Shown here: positions 46,070 to 56,006 of the stretch, piece by piece | Numbering within the stretch: position 1 is the stretch's first letter | Layout: each line of letters opens with the position of its first letter | Assembly (NCBI GenBank): GCA_019651435.1 | Contig: BOYI01000004.1 | Coordinates: 1-64,000, forward strand | Direction of reading: 5' to 3' | DNA from: Pelagibacteraceae bacterium | Lineage (GTDB): Bacteria; Pseudomonadota; Alphaproteobacteria; HIMB59 | DNA: 64,000 bases | Translations under genes and position numbers: made by a program | Notes under the pieces: model-generated | Databases searched by the model: none | What the model saw: only the letters and a program-made list of their open reading frames with translations | Told to the model about the DNA's origin: nothing

Positions 46070-47335
46070 GTGAAAAAAAAATTAGCAATTATCGGTTCAG
46101 GAATTGCAGGACTATCGTCTGCTTATTTTCTCCAAAATGATTTTGATGTAACATTATTTGAAAAAAATGATTATCTCGGTGGTCATGCAAATACTCGCAA
46201 GGTCCAAGACTCTCAGGGAAATTCAATTCCAATAGATACGGGGTTTATTGTCTATAATGAATTAACATATCCAAATCTAACAAAGTTATTTCATCAATTG
46301 CAGGTCCCGATTGCTAATAGCGATATGTCTTTTAGTTTCTATAATCCTACTAACCAATTTGAATATGGGGGAGGAAGCTTAAGAGCTTTGTTTGCCGATC
46401 CTAGCAATCTAATTAATAAAAGATTTTATAGAATGGTAAAAGATATCGTTAAGTTTTATAAAACCTTTCAAACTGGTAAACCAGATCAAAAAATTTCTAT
46501 TCGAGAATATTTAAAAAGTCATCGTTATTCTAAGGAATTTATTGATTTTCATTTTATCCCTTTGATTTCCAGTATTTGGTCTACACCTGATCAAAATTCT
46601 CTTGATCAACCTTTAACCAGTATTGTGAGTTTTTTTCAAAATCATAAACTTTTTAATTTTTTCAACCGACCTCAATGGAAAACTGTTCGTGGTGGTTCCC
46701 GAAATTATATCGATTGTTTAATGAACACCTCTCATTTTCAGGTTCAACTATCATCTCAGATTACTTCCATTTATCGAAGTCCTCAAATTCAAATACAAAC
46801 TCGTAATGACAAACAATCTTTTGATTATTTAGTTTTTGCTTGTCCACCTAATATGTTTTTACCTATATTAATGGATAAGACCGCACAGGAAATTGAACTA
46901 TTTTCGTCTTTTCGATTTCAATCTAATCTTACACAGCTTCATCAAAATCAAGACCTCATGCCACCTCATCGTGCAGCTTGGTCGAGCTGGAATTTTCACA
47001 CCAATGAAGATCAGTTATGCACATTAAGTTATTGGATGAATAGATTGCAGCCTTTAAAAACAAACGATCAATTCTTTGTCTCTTTAAATCAAAATCAAAA
47101 AAACCCTTTATACCAAACAGTTTATGATCATCCCATTTTTTCTATGTCGACTTTGCAAGCCCAAAAAGATATTGGTCGTCTTCAGGGTAACCAACAAACT
47201 TTTTATGCAGGGAGTTATTTGGGTTATGGTTTCCATGAAGATGGTATTCAGTCTGCTTTAAAAATATGTCAACAATTACAAATTCAACCCAAAGGCTTTG
47301 TTAACCCGGATACCTCACGAATATTATGGAATTAA
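46070..47335 (+). CDS. FAD-dependent oxidoreductase (flavin amine oxidase type, COG2907-like)
   Basis: 421 residues from GTG 46070, 5 bases after the photolyase stop. KKLAIIGSGIAGLSSAYFL is the FAD-binding dinucleotide fold, then LFEKNDYLGGHANTRKV and DTGFIVYNELTYPNL, typical of the predicted NAD/FAD-binding proteins found next to DUF1365 and cyclopropane synthase genes. C-terminal TFYAGSYLGYGFHEDGIQSA binds the flavin. Probably acts on membrane fatty-acyl chains together with the next genes; reaction not established from sequence. Confidence 0.85.
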   Translation: MKKKLAIIGSGIAGLSSAYFLQNDFDVTLFEKNDYLGGHANTRKVQDSQGNSIPIDTGFIVYNELTYPNLTKLFHQLQVPIANSDMSFSFYNPTNQFEYGGGSLRALFADPSNLINKRFYRMVKDIVKFYKTFQTGKPDQKISIREYLKSHRYSKEFIDFHFIPLISSIWSTPDQNSLDQPLTSIVSFFQNHKLFNFFNRPQWKTVRGGSRNYIDCLMNTSHFQVQLSSQITSIYRSPQIQIQTRNDKQSFDYLVFACPPNMFLPILMDKTAQEIELFSSFRFQSNLTQLHQNQDLMPPHRAAWSSWNFHTNEDQLCTLSYWMNRLQPLKTNDQFFVSLNQNQKNPLYQTVYDHPIFSMSTLQAQKDIGRLQGNQQTFYAGSYLGYGFHEDGIQSALKICQQLQIQPKGFVNPDTSRILWN

Positions 47336-48078
47336 TTCCTCATCATAGTTTTGGCCAAGGATATATAATCCACAAAAGAACTTGGGATACTGAAAACTTT
47401 TTTCAATACAATGCACCTTACCTCAGCCTCAATCTAAATGACTCACGCTCATTACCTTGGTTTATTTCTTTTAATAAATTTAATTGTTTATCAATTTTTT
47501 ATCGACAACATGGCTATCGCCAAAAACAAAATTCTCTTTTGCAGTTTGCAACCGATCTAGCAAAAAAATATCAAATTGATTTTCACCAGGTGAATTTGAT
47601 TACAATCCCATCTTTTTTTGGATATTCATTTAACCCGATTAGTTTTTACTTATTTCTAGATCATAACAACCAATTAGTATCTATTTTATATGAAGTAAAA
47701 AATACATTTGGCGATCAGGTTCATTACCTCTCTTTAAAAGATTTCAATCAAAAAAAATTTAAAAAAAATATGTACGTCTCACCTTTTATCCAAATGGACT
47801 GCACTTATAAGATAACAGTCAAAATTCCAGACCCCCATCGGTTTCAATGTTTTATCAATCAATTTGATGAGAATGAGAATCAGATCTTTTATGCCTCTAT
47901 TGATTTACCTTTAACTGAATTAACGGCTTATAAGGGTTTTTTATTTTTTTTTAGTAATATTTTTGGAAGTTTGAAGGCTATTATCCTAATTCATTTTCAA
48001 GCGATGAAACTATATATGAAAAAAAGTCATTTCTTTAAATATTCCAAACGCATCAAAGATAAACTATACTTAGATTAA
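47326..48078 (+). CDS. DUF1365 family protein
   Basis: 250 residues. Overlaps the oxidoreductase gene by 10 bases. DUF1365 signatures: YLSLNLND, ATDLAKKYQIDFHQVNLIT, FFGYSFNPISFYLFLDH, VSILYEVKNTFGDQVHYL and KNMYVSPFIQMDCTYKI. Function unknown; it is nearly always found between an oxidoreductase of the preceding type and a cyclopropane-fatty-acid-synthase homologue, implying a role in lipid modification. Confidence 0.88.
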   Translation: MELIPHHSFGQGYIIHKRTWDTENFFQYNAPYLSLNLNDSRSLPWFISFNKFNCLSIFYRQHGYRQKQNSLLQFATDLAKKYQIDFHQVNLITIPSFFGYSFNPISFYLFLDHNNQLVSILYEVKNTFGDQVHYLSLKDFNQKKFKKNMYVSPFIQMDCTYKITVKIPDPHRFQCFINQFDENENQIFYASIDLPLTELTAYKGFLFFFSNIFGSLKAIILIHFQAMKLYMKKSHFFKYSKRIKDKLYLD

Positions 48079-48098
48079 TCTGTTGGAGGATTAAGGTA

Positions 48099-49261
48099 TT
48101 GATTTTTGACCGCTATATAAGACGGGTGTGTTCGAATATAGTTTTTGGAGAGCTATATCTGAATGTCAAAGGCACCCATTATCATTTTCAAGGGTCTAAA
48201 CCAGGACCCACTGTTTCCCTGACTGTTAATAAGCTCAGTATGCTATGGGATTTGTATTTTCGAGGTTCTGTTGGATTGGGAGAGGCTTACATCAAACAGA
48301 AGTTTGAAGCAGATGATTTAAGTAAATTCTTAGAATTTGGCGCCCTCAATGAACAAGCTTTTGGTGGAGAGATGAGCGGATCATGGGCTTACCGACTTTT
48401 ATCTAAGCCTTATATGAGCCAAACTGAAAATTCTGTAAAACAAAGTAAAAAAAATATTCACGCACATTATGATTTGGGAAATAAATTTTATGAGGAGTGG
48501 CTTGATGATACCCTAACTTATTCTTCTGGTTATTACAAAACAGGAGAGGAAACTCTAACTCAAGCACAAGAAAATAAATTTGAGAGTTTAATCAAAGGTA
48601 ACGAACCCCAACCAGGAGACCATATTTTAGAAATCGGTTCAGGATGGGGTAGTTTTGCTTTTTATCTTTTATCTCGTTTTCCAGATATAAAAATTGACAC
48701 CTTGACTATCTCTCGTGAGCAACATGATTTTGTTCAAAACAAAATTCATCAATTAGGACTAGAGGATCGTATGCAAGTTATTTATCGAGACTATCGAGAT
48801 CATATTGGACAATACTCACGTATCTACTCTATTGAAATGTTTGAAGCAGTTGGCATGCAATATTGGCAGACATATTTTGATAAGGTTAAAGATCTATTAA
48901 AGCCCTCTGGTGTTTTCTCAATGCAAACAATTGTTATTTTTGATGGACTATTTGACCGATATGCAAAAAAAATTGATTTTCATTCAAAAATACATTTTCC
49001 TGGAGGATGTTGCCTAGCCCATCCACTTTGGAGAAAATAGCTGAAAAAATAAATTTAATTTCTCGATAAAAATCAAATGGCCGACAGTTACCATCAAACT
49101 TTGGAAGCATGGAGAGAAAATTTTAATAAAAATGGTTCAGATAAAAATTAGGCTATTCTGATGAATTTAAAAGAATGTGGAATTTTTATTTATCTTATTG
49201 TTCCGGTGGTTTTAAAGCCAAAACGATCGATGTATATCAAATAGACTTTAGTAAAAAATAA
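48099..49261 (+). CDS. cfa: cyclopropane-fatty-acyl-phospholipid synthase family methyltransferase, frameshifted
   Basis: TTG start at 48099 with GGAGG 9 bases upstream. SAM-dependent methyl transfer to unsaturated acyl chains in membrane lipids. HAHYDLGNKFYEEWLDDTLT and YSSGYYKTGEETLTQAQENK, then ILEIGSGWGSFAFYLLSRFP (SAM motif), TISREQHDFVQ and SIEMFEAVGMQYWQTYFDKV. After MQTIVI the frame is lost near 48995; the rest (LPSPSTLEKIAEK, SYHQTLEAWRENFN, FKRMWNFYLSYCSGGFKAKT) continues in other frames to TAA at 49259. About 387 codons in all. Confidence 0.88.
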
Positions 49262-49333
49262 ATAAGTATTTTCTAGCAATTGCTTAATACAAAGAGATCT
49301 AGTTTAAAAGGTCTTCGTAGTTAGTCATAGTGC

Positions 49334-49861
49334 ATGTTCAAAAAAGGCTTAATACTGGGGTTTTTGGTTCTAATCGTAACAGGATGTTCAAATATGAAAC
49401 TTGAAGATTTCGCAGACAAAAAACCTGAATTTAAATTAGAAGAATATTTTTTAGGAAAAACAACAGCCTCTGGCTTATTCATTGACCTCTTTGGTAAGGT
49501 CAAACGTCAATTCACAGTTGAAATGGAAGGTATTCAACAAGGAGATGTCTTTATACTCAATGAGACATTCCTTTACGACAATGGGGAAGAAGAATTTCGC
49601 CGTTGGGAGATTACTAAAACTGGAGAGAAAACCTATGAGGGTAATTCTTCAGATATCATTGGCGTAGCGAAAGGTGAAAGATCAGGCAATGCTGTTAATT
49701 GGCATTATACCCTTAAACTTAAATACGGCGATGGCATCTTGAATGTCAAATTTGACGACTGGCTGATCATGCAGGATGAAAAAAATGTCTTCAATAAGGC
49801 TACTATGAAAAAGTTTGGCTTACGTTTAGGAGATGTTTATTTATTCTTTAGGAAACCGTAG
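49334..49861 (+). CDS. DUF3833 family lipoprotein
   Basis: 175 residues. Lipoprotein signal GLILGFLVLIVTGC with lipobox VTGC. The mature part contains LEEYFLGKTTASGLFIDLFG, FILNETFLYDNGEEEFRRW and LKYGDGILNVKFDDWLIMQD, the DUF3833 pattern. This family recurs beside photolyase/CFA-type genes. Last plus-strand gene of the set; its final 14 bases overlap the convergent trcR. Confidence 0.85.
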   Translation: MFKKGLILGFLVLIVTGCSNMKLEDFADKKPEFKLEEYFLGKTTASGLFIDLFGKVKRQFTVEMEGIQQGDVFILNETFLYDNGEEEFRRWEITKTGEKTYEGNSSDIIGVAKGERSGNAVNWHYTLKLKYGDGILNVKFDDWLIMQDEKNVFNKATMKKFGLRLGDVYLFFRKP

Positions 49862-50435
49862 TTGAAGAAAGCTGAGCAGCTTTTTCTTTAGCTTTTTTTT
49901 CTTTTTCCGCTTTGCGCTGTCCTTTTTCAACTAACAATTCAAGATCTTCATAGGAACATAGACCTAAATCCATAGGATTGCGAAATTCGGTAATTGGTTG
50001 AGATTGGTTACCCGCACGAATATTAGCAACGGTCGGCTTAGTTGAACTAGTTAGTTTTGCAATTTGAGTATCTGTTAAAACCTTGCCGTACTCGCGGATT
50101 AACCAAGCAATGGCCTTAGGCCTTTCTTGTCTAACAGATAAAGGTAAGTATTTTTTAGCTTTAATATTAGTTTGAATAGACTCTGATTTTTTATTTTGCA
50201 ATTGGAGAGCAGCAGTTGGATCTTGTTCACAGCGCTTAATTTCATCCATAGTGAGCTGACCACTTGCTATAGGATTAAGACCCTGCATTTTGTAAGCATC
50301 TTCACCATCCGCAATACTTTGAACCTCTAATTCATGTAACTGACAAAACTGAGAAATTTGTGAAAAACTTAAGGCAGTATTATCAACTAACCATACGGCA
50401 GTTGCTAAAGGCATTAAAGGTTTGTTATCAGACAT
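49848..50435 (-). CDS. trcR: DUF1013 cell-cycle transcriptional regulator TrcR-like
   Basis: 195 residues. Starts with PLMPLATAVWLVDNTALSFS and has QISQFCQLHELEVQSIADGE, GLNPIASGQLTMDEIKRCE, then RPKAIAWLIREYGKVLTDTQ and IAKLTSSTKPTVANIRAGN, an HTH-like part of the alphaproteobacteria-specific DUF1013 family. A Lys/Glu/Ala-rich C-terminus ends it. Supports the alphaproteobacterial assignment. Last gene of the tkt-gap-fba-efp-suhB-rpmE run. Confidence 0.88.
   Translation of the reverse strand: MSDNKPLMPLATAVWLVDNTALSFSQISQFCQLHELEVQSIADGEDAYKMQGLNPIASGQLTMDEIKRCEQDPTAALQLQNKKSESIQTNIKAKKYLPLSVRQERPKAIAWLIREYGKVLTDTQIAKLTSSTKPTVANIRAGNQSQPITEFRNPMDLGLCSYEDLELLVEKGQRKAEKEKKAKEKAAQLSSTTVS
49868..49889 (+). 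terminator. possible terminator inside the trcR 3' end
   Basis: AAAGCT, GAGC loop, AGCTTT followed by TTCTTT, seven bases after the DUF3833 stop and lying in the coding end of the convergent gene. Confidence 0.45.
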
Positions 50436-50450
50436 TTTTAAAAGCAGATA

Positions 50451-50672
50451 TTATATCTTAAAAGATTTGTACTTATTTTTAAATCTTGCTACACGACCGC
50501 CGGAGTCTACCATTTTGCCAGAACCTTGGCTCCAAGCTGGGTGTGATAGGGGGTCAATTTCTAATTTCATTGTATCGCCGGCTTTTCCCCAAGTTGAGCG
50601 TGTTTTATAAGTAGAACCATCAGTACGTTCTACGGTAATTTCGTGATAATCAGGGTGTATCTTTTCTTTCAT
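50451..50672 (-). CDS. rpmE: 50S ribosomal protein bL31
   Basis: 73 residues from ATG 50672. [40 protein letters not shown] and [11 protein letters not shown] match alphaproteobacterial bL31. The zinc-binding Cys motif is missing, so it is the Cys-minus type. Start chosen from homology; the longer frame reaches into suhB. Confidence 0.92.
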   Translation of the reverse strand: MKEKIHPDYHEITVERTDGSTYKTRSTWGKAGDTMKLEIDPLSHPAWSQGSGKMVDSGGRVARFKNKYKSFKI

Positions 50673-50718
50673 GGTGTAGAGAAAATAGTGATCAAAGATA
50701 TAAAAATCAAGTAAATAT

Positions 50719-51513
50719 TTACAGATTTTTAAGCAATTCACTACTAATAGCTGCACTGGATGCTATAAGACAGTCATCTTCAATAGCATCAAAATCATTT
50801 CCTTTATCGTTTAAACAAATTCCTCCAGCTTCTCTAACTAGAATTAGTCCCGCGGCAATATCCCATAAATTTAGTCTTTTACACCAAAAACCATCAAATT
50901 TACCAGCAGCAACATTGGCTAGGTCAAGAGCAGAGGATCCTAAAATTCTAACGCTAGTTTTTCTTTGTAAGTTTCCAATTTGAGATATTCCTTCATCAAG
51001 GACATCTTGATGCTTAATTTGAACCCCAGAGGTAAACATACAGCCATCTAGTTTATCTCTTTGAGAAACTCTTAAACGTTGATTATTTATCCAAGATCCT
51101 GACCCTTTGTGTGCCCAAAATAATTCATTCAATATTGGGTTATATGTAACTCCAGCTATTACTTCTTTCTTATGAACCAATCCAATAGTTACTGCAAAGT
51201 AACCATTACCATGTATAAAGTTTTTGGTACCATCCAGTGGATCTGAGATGAAAACAGGAGTGTCGCCTTTCAATTTTTCTGAGTCTTCTTTTTTAAAAGT
51301 TTCTTCATCTATTTGTAAAAAATCAGGCCTATCTTTATTTAAATGATAACTAATACTCTCTGATGCACGTAAGTCAGCTGAAGAGACAAAGTCATTTTTA
51401 TCTTTCTTAGAAATTTGTAACTTTTCTAGCTCACCAAAATCTCGCACCAATCCCTTTGCAGCACTTCGACATGCTTTTTCCATAACAAAAATAATTGGAG
51501 GGATGATAGCCAT
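50719..51513 (-). CDS. suhB: inositol monophosphatase family protein SuhB
   Basis: 264 residues. Mg2+/Li+-dependent phosphatase fold: [37 protein letters not shown] (metal-binding DPLDGT), [40 protein letters not shown] and [18 protein letters not shown] (WDIAAG). In enterics SuhB also acts in rRNA antitermination. 7 bases downstream of efp. Confidence 0.93.
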   Translation of the reverse strand: MAIIPPIIFVMEKACRSAAKGLVRDFGELEKLQISKKDKNDFVSSADLRASESISYHLNKDRPDFLQIDEETFKKEDSEKLKGDTPVFISDPLDGTKNFIHGNGYFAVTIGLVHKKEVIAGVTYNPILNELFWAHKGSGSWINNQRLRVSQRDKLDGCMFTSGVQIKHQDVLDEGISQIGNLQRKTSVRILGSSALDLANVAAGKFDGFWCKRLNLWDIAAGLILVREAGGICLNDKGNDFDAIEDDCLIASSAAISSELLKNL

Positions 51514-51520
51514 GAGAAAC

Positions 51521-52087
51521 TTACTTAGATTTTTCTATGTAAGTTAATTCTTTCGTATTAATTTTTATTTTATCTCCTGTCTCAATGTGAGGAGGAACTG
51601 TAACTCGAACTCCATTTGTTAAAACAGCAGGTTTGTATGATGAGGATGCAGTTTGGCCTTTAACAACAGCTTCTGTTTCAGCAATTTCTACAACTAAATT
51701 TTCTGGAGGGTTAACGGTCATTGGTTTTTCATCATAAAACTCAATAGATACCTCCATGCCATCTTGCAAAAACTTAGCAGTTTCTTCATTGACCTGATTT
51801 GTATTTAAAACAATTTGCTCATAGGTTTGATTGTTCATAAACGTGAAATCATCTCCACTTCGAAAAAGAAATTGATGATCAATTTCCTCAGCTCTGATCT
51901 TTTCAATAGACTCTGCGCTTCGAAACCGTTCGTTTAACTTTGACTGGTTTGTAATATTTTTCATTTCTGCTTGAATATAAGCGCCACCTTTACCAGGCTG
52001 TGTATGAGAGAGCTTAGTTACTTTCCATAAAGCATTATTATGTTGGATGATATTGCCTATTTTTAAATCAATAGCGTTTATTTTCAT
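51521..52087 (-). CDS. efp: translation elongation factor P
   Basis: 188 residues, three beta-barrel domains. Relieves ribosome stalling at polyproline. ALWKVTKLSHTQPGKGGAYI bears the modified Lys loop (PGKG), then AEMKNITNQSKLNERFRSAE and C-terminal GDKIKINTKELTYIEK. PGKG implies a lysine modification of the EpmA type or none; no modifier gene is here. Overlaps the fba stop by 4 bases. Confidence 0.95.
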   Translation of the reverse strand: MKINAIDLKIGNIIQHNNALWKVTKLSHTQPGKGGAYIQAEMKNITNQSKLNERFRSAESIEKIRAEEIDHQFLFRSGDDFTFMNNQTYEQIVLNTNQVNEETAKFLQDGMEVSIEFYDEKPMTVNPPENLVVEIAETEAVVKGQTASSSYKPAVLTNGVRVTVPPHIETGDKIKINTKELTYIEKSK

Positions 52088-53001
52088 TTAGATTTATAAA
52101 TTTGAATCATTTGATCAAGAAGAGCTAAAGAGTCTTCTCTGGTTCGTTGAAAACAATTACGTCCGATAATTGAACCATTACCACCACCGAAGTGAATAGC
52201 TTTAATCTCTTCCATGAGGGCTTTATCATCTTTTGCATCACCTCCAGAGAATACAACTAGGCGCTTTCCTTCGAAAGCAACTTTTTTGATATGAGCCACT
52301 CTCTCTTGAAGAGTGCCTATAGCAATATTATTATTTTCAAAAGCAGCTTTAGTTGGATCTTCTTCCAGAAAATCACTTGGTAATTTCACTTTAATAATAT
52401 TTGCTCCTAACAAAGCAGACATATGTGCAGCATAAGAAATTATATTCATTGCTGTCTCACCTTTTTTGCTAATATTTGATCCACGCGCATATGCCCAAAG
52501 AACAACCGCTAGACCCTTTGCTTTTGCCTCAAGGCTTAGTTCCCTATATTCTTCCATTAAGGAGAAATTATGATCTGAACCAGGGTAGATGGTAAATCCT
52601 ATCGCAGCACAACCTAATTTGAGTGCATCATCAATACTACCTGTAACTGCTTGATCGAGAGAGGTAGCGAGAGTATTAGAGCTATTAATTTTTAAAATTG
52701 TTGGTATCTGTCCATGAAAGCTATCTGAACTGGTTTGTAATAAACCCAAAGGAGCTGCATAAGCTGAGAGACCTGCATCAATAGCTAATTGATGATGATA
52801 ATTAGGATCATAGGCTGGAGGGTTAATTGCAAAGCTTCGATCTGGACCATGCTCGAACCCTTGATCAACTGGAAGAATGATCATTCGACCAGTGCCACCT
52901 AATTTTCCTTGACCTAACATGCGCATTAAATTGGAACGCACGCCTACATTCTCATGTGTGTAGTGAGAAATAATTTTTTTTGTAGTTGATGTTACTTTCA
53001 T
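52084..53001 (-). CDS. fba: class I fructose-bisphosphate aldolase (DhnA type)
   Basis: 305 residues. Glycolytic/gluconeogenic aldolase using a Schiff base. GGTGRMIILPVDQGFEHGPD, YPGSDHNFSLMEEYRELSLE, VVLWAYARG, NIIKVKLPSDF (Schiff-base Lys), VVFSGGDAKDD and GSIIGRNCFQR mark the DhnA/archaeal-type class I family. 8 bases after gap. Pgk, often between gap and fba in alphaproteobacteria, is absent. Confidence 0.93.
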   Translation of the reverse strand: MKVTSTTKKIISHYTHENVGVRSNLMRMLGQGKLGGTGRMIILPVDQGFEHGPDRSFAINPPAYDPNYHHQLAIDAGLSAYAAPLGLLQTSSDSFHGQIPTILKINSSNTLATSLDQAVTGSIDDALKLGCAAIGFTIYPGSDHNFSLMEEYRELSLEAKAKGLAVVLWAYARGSNISKKGETAMNIISYAAHMSALLGANIIKVKLPSDFLEEDPTKAAFENNNIAIGTLQERVAHIKKVAFEGKRLVVFSGGDAKDDKALMEEIKAIHFGGGNGSIIGRNCFQRTREDSLALLDQMIQIYKSK

Positions 53002-53009
53002 ATCTTCTC

Positions 53010-54029
53010 CTATAATTTACAAACCTGTTGCGAAGTCTCAAGCATTCTATTGGAAAATCCCCACTCATTATCATACCAAGTAAGAATTCTTCCAAAAGTA
53101 TCGGAAACTGTGGTTGTTTCGGTCAAATCTAAAATAGAACTACGAGAATCATGGTTATAATCGCTAGAAACCTTTGGATCTGTATCTACGCCTAATATTC
53201 CTATTAAGGGACCATTAGCATATTCTTTAAATTTAGCATTCAAAGTATCAACGGATATAGGTTTTTTAGTGTTAAATTTAAAATCCACCAAAGAGACGTT
53301 TGGAGTAGGAACACGAATTGCGGTGCCATCTAGTTTTCCTTTAAGATGAGGTAAAACTAAACCCACTGCTTTTGCAGCACCTGTGCTTGTGGGAATAATG
53401 TTACTAGCGGCTGCTCGCGCTCTTCTCAAATCTTTATGAAATGTATCGACTGTGCTTTGATCACCTGTATAAGAATGAATAGTAGTCATATAACCATTTT
53501 CAATACCAAATTCTTTATCAACTACATAAGCTACAGGAGAAAGACAATTTGTAGTACAGGATGCATTTGAAATTACTACATGGTCATTATTTAAATCTTG
53601 ATGATTGACACCCTGCACAACAGTAAAGTCAGCATTTGTACAAGGGGCAGAAACGATTACTTTGTTCGCACCACTCTCAATTTGACTCATTGCTTTTTCT
53701 TTTGATGCAAATACACCCGTACACTCTAGAATAATATCAACTCCTTTATCGCCCCATTTGAGATCAACGGGATTGCGCTCTGAGGTAACAATGATCTCAT
53801 TATCACCAATTGAAAATTTATTTTCAGCTGTTTTGTTGATTTCTTGGTTTAATGCACCATGGACACTGTCATATTTTAACAAGTGAATGTTTGAGTCAAT
53901 ATCAGCTAAATCATTGATATAAGCAATTTCAAATGTTTCGTTAAATTCTTTTACTCTCTCTATGTAAGCACGAAAAACTAATCTACCTATACGACCAAAA
54001 CCATTAATCGCAATTTTCTTTTTTGACAT
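53010..54029 (-). CDS. gap: glyceraldehyde-3-phosphate dehydrogenase
   Basis: 339 residues. NAD-binding KIAINGFGRIGRLVFRAYIE, LECTGVFASKEKA, ISNASCTTNCLSPVAYVVD with the catalytic Cys, IHSYTGDQSTVDTFHKDLRR, TSTGAAKAVGLVLPHLKGKL and TWYDNEWGFSNRM. Catalyses the phosphorylating oxidation step of glycolysis or its reverse. 4 bases after tkt on the same strand. Confidence 0.96.
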   Translation of the reverse strand: MSKKKIAINGFGRIGRLVFRAYIERVKEFNETFEIAYINDLADIDSNIHLLKYDSVHGALNQEINKTAENKFSIGDNEIIVTSERNPVDLKWGDKGVDIILECTGVFASKEKAMSQIESGANKVIVSAPCTNADFTVVQGVNHQDLNNDHVVISNASCTTNCLSPVAYVVDKEFGIENGYMTTIHSYTGDQSTVDTFHKDLRRARAAASNIIPTSTGAAKAVGLVLPHLKGKLDGTAIRVPTPNVSLVDFKFNTKKPISVDTLNAKFKEYANGPLIGILGVDTDPKVSSDYNHDSRSSILDLTETTTVSDTFGRILTWYDNEWGFSNRMLETSQQVCKL

Positions 54030-54033
54030 ATTT

Positions 54034-55971
54034 TTATTTAATCCTCTTTCTAATAGTCGATGATATTTTTTTTGGTGTTAATCCAAATTTATGAAAAACA
54101 TCCTTGGCAGGTGCACTGGCACCAAAATCATCAATTCCAAAGATATTTTCTGATGATGTAAATTTATTCCAATACATTGTTGAACCGGCCTCAATTACAA
54201 AGATTTGACTCAATTTAGATTGAAATAATTTTTTTTGAAAAGATGCTGGTTGTTGATCAAAAAGTGAAGTACTAGGCATGGAGATAACCCTAGCTGAAAC
54301 ATTCTCTTTTTGAAGAAGGTCGGCAGTTTCTATTGCAAGGGAAACTTCAGAACCAGTAGCAATAATCGTAATGTCATTATTTTTAGCTGTTTCATATATG
54401 ACATAGGCACCTTTAAAATTTTTAAGATTGATCTTTTTATTTGATATTTGGGGTAAATTTTGTCGAGAGAGACATATAAAAGAGGGAGCATTTGAAATCT
54501 TTAATGCTTCTTTCCAACAAATAATAGTCTCCATCATATCACAAGGACGAAATACAAAACTGTTAGGAATTAAACGAAGCATATTTAATTGTTCAATAGG
54601 TTGATGAGTAGGTCCATCTTCACCCAAACCAATAGAGTCATGAGTGAAAACTTGAATTGGATCAATTTGCATAAGAGCGGCTAATCGGAGACTTGGCTTC
54701 ATATAATCTGCAAAACTCAAAAAAGTTCCTGAATAAGTTTTGAATAGTTTTGTTGCAGCTATTCCATTCATGATCGCAGCCATTCCATGTTCGCGTACGC
54801 CATAATGGATATACTGACCTAGAAAATTATTCTGATTTAAAACATCCATACCTTTACCTTTAGTATTATTTGAGCCTGTTAAATCTGCAGATCCTCCCAA
54901 GATCGGCATAGAGGTATGAAGATAATTTAAAACACCCTCGGATGATTTTCTAGTCGCTTGAGGTGTATCAAAAGATTTAAAATCAGAAGCGATTATATCA
55001 AAAAATTTGTCCATTTGATTTTCAAATTTTTTAATAGAGTTTTTAATCTTTATGGATTTTTGATATTGAGTATAAATTTTTTGATTTCTATTTGCAGATT
55101 TTCTCCACGCAGATAATAAGTTGGACGGAATAGTAAATGGTTTTGCATTCCATTTAAGTTTTTGTTTTGTGAGTAGAATTTCATCTTTACCCAGAGGGGA
55201 TCCATGAGAAGACGCCTTAGCGGATTTATTTGGTGAACCAAAACCAATGATGGTTTTGAAATTCATCAAAATTGGTTTTTTAGAGTTCTGTGCTTTTTTA
55301 AAAAGTTGATTAATGTTTTTATGATCATGCCCTTTTCCATTGAGAACGCTCCAATTTACAGATTGAAAGCGAAGATTAGTATCATCGCTAAAAGCTAAGT
55401 CAGTAGAACCATCGATACTGATTTTGTTGTTATCATAGACTAAAATAAGGTTATCTAGTTTAAGATGACCAGCAAGACTGATCGCTTCTTGACTGATACC
55501 TTCCATTAAACATCCATCTCCACAAAAAACATAAACTTTCGGGGTCCTTTTAAGTTTATTTTCTTGGCAATATTTTTTGAGAGCTAGTGCCATGCCTACA
55601 CCATTTGATATGCCTTGACCAAGCGGTCCTGTTGTAATTTCAATCCCTGCATCAGGCTCATACTCAGGGTGTCCTGCGGTTATTGCTCCTAGTTGTCGAA
55701 AGTTTTTTATCTGACTTATGGTCATTTTTTTATAGCCAGTCAAATAAAGTAGTGAGTATAAGAGCATCGATCCATGACCGTTTGAGAGAACGAATCGATC
55801 TCGAAGATTCCAAGTTGGATCTTTTGGATTATGAACTAAAAAGTCATGGAATAAGACGGTTGCAATATCTGCCATACCCATTGGCATTCCAGGATGACCT
55901 GATTTTGCTTTTTCAACTGCCTCAACTGACAAAAATCGGATACAGTTGGCAAGGTCTGTGTAATTTTTCAA
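54034..55971 (-). CDS. tkt: transketolase
   Basis: 645 residues. Thiamine-diphosphate enzyme of the pentose phosphate pathway. EKAKSGHPGMPMGMADIATV, RDRFVLSNGHGSMLLYSLLY, ITTGPLGQGISNGVGMALAL, VFCGDGCLMEGISQEAISLA (ThDP GDG motif with NN later in VYDNNKISIDG), HYGVREHGMAAIMNGIAA and FTHDSIGLGEDGPTHQPIEQ. First gene of the minus run; divergent from the coiled-coil gene with only 35 bp between them. Confidence 0.96.
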   Translation of the reverse strand: MKNYTDLANCIRFLSVEAVEKAKSGHPGMPMGMADIATVLFHDFLVHNPKDPTWNLRDRFVLSNGHGSMLLYSLLYLTGYKKMTISQIKNFRQLGAITAGHPEYEPDAGIEITTGPLGQGISNGVGMALALKKYCQENKLKRTPKVYVFCGDGCLMEGISQEAISLAGHLKLDNLILVYDNNKISIDGSTDLAFSDDTNLRFQSVNWSVLNGKGHDHKNINQLFKKAQNSKKPILMNFKTIIGFGSPNKSAKASSHGSPLGKDEILLTKQKLKWNAKPFTIPSNLLSAWRKSANRNQKIYTQYQKSIKIKNSIKKFENQMDKFFDIIASDFKSFDTPQATRKSSEGVLNYLHTSMPILGGSADLTGSNNTKGKGMDVLNQNNFLGQYIHYGVREHGMAAIMNGIAATKLFKTYSGTFLSFADYMKPSLRLAALMQIDPIQVFTHDSIGLGEDGPTHQPIEQLNMLRLIPNSFVFRPCDMMETIICWKEALKISNAPSFICLSRQNLPQISNKKINLKNFKGAYVIYETAKNNDITIIATGSEVSLAIETADLLQKENVSARVISMPSTSLFDQQPASFQKKLFQSKLSQIFVIEAGSTMYWNKFTSSENIFGIDDFGASAPAKDVFHKFGLTPKKISSTIRKRIK

Positions 55972-56006
55972 TGGAATAACTCTGTGTAATACTTAATAAT
56001 TAATGT

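Noticed and set aside
49262-49333. Operator at the AGCAATTGCT palindrome (49276-49285)
   Set aside because: Ten-base AT-rich palindromes are common here and nothing else supports a site.
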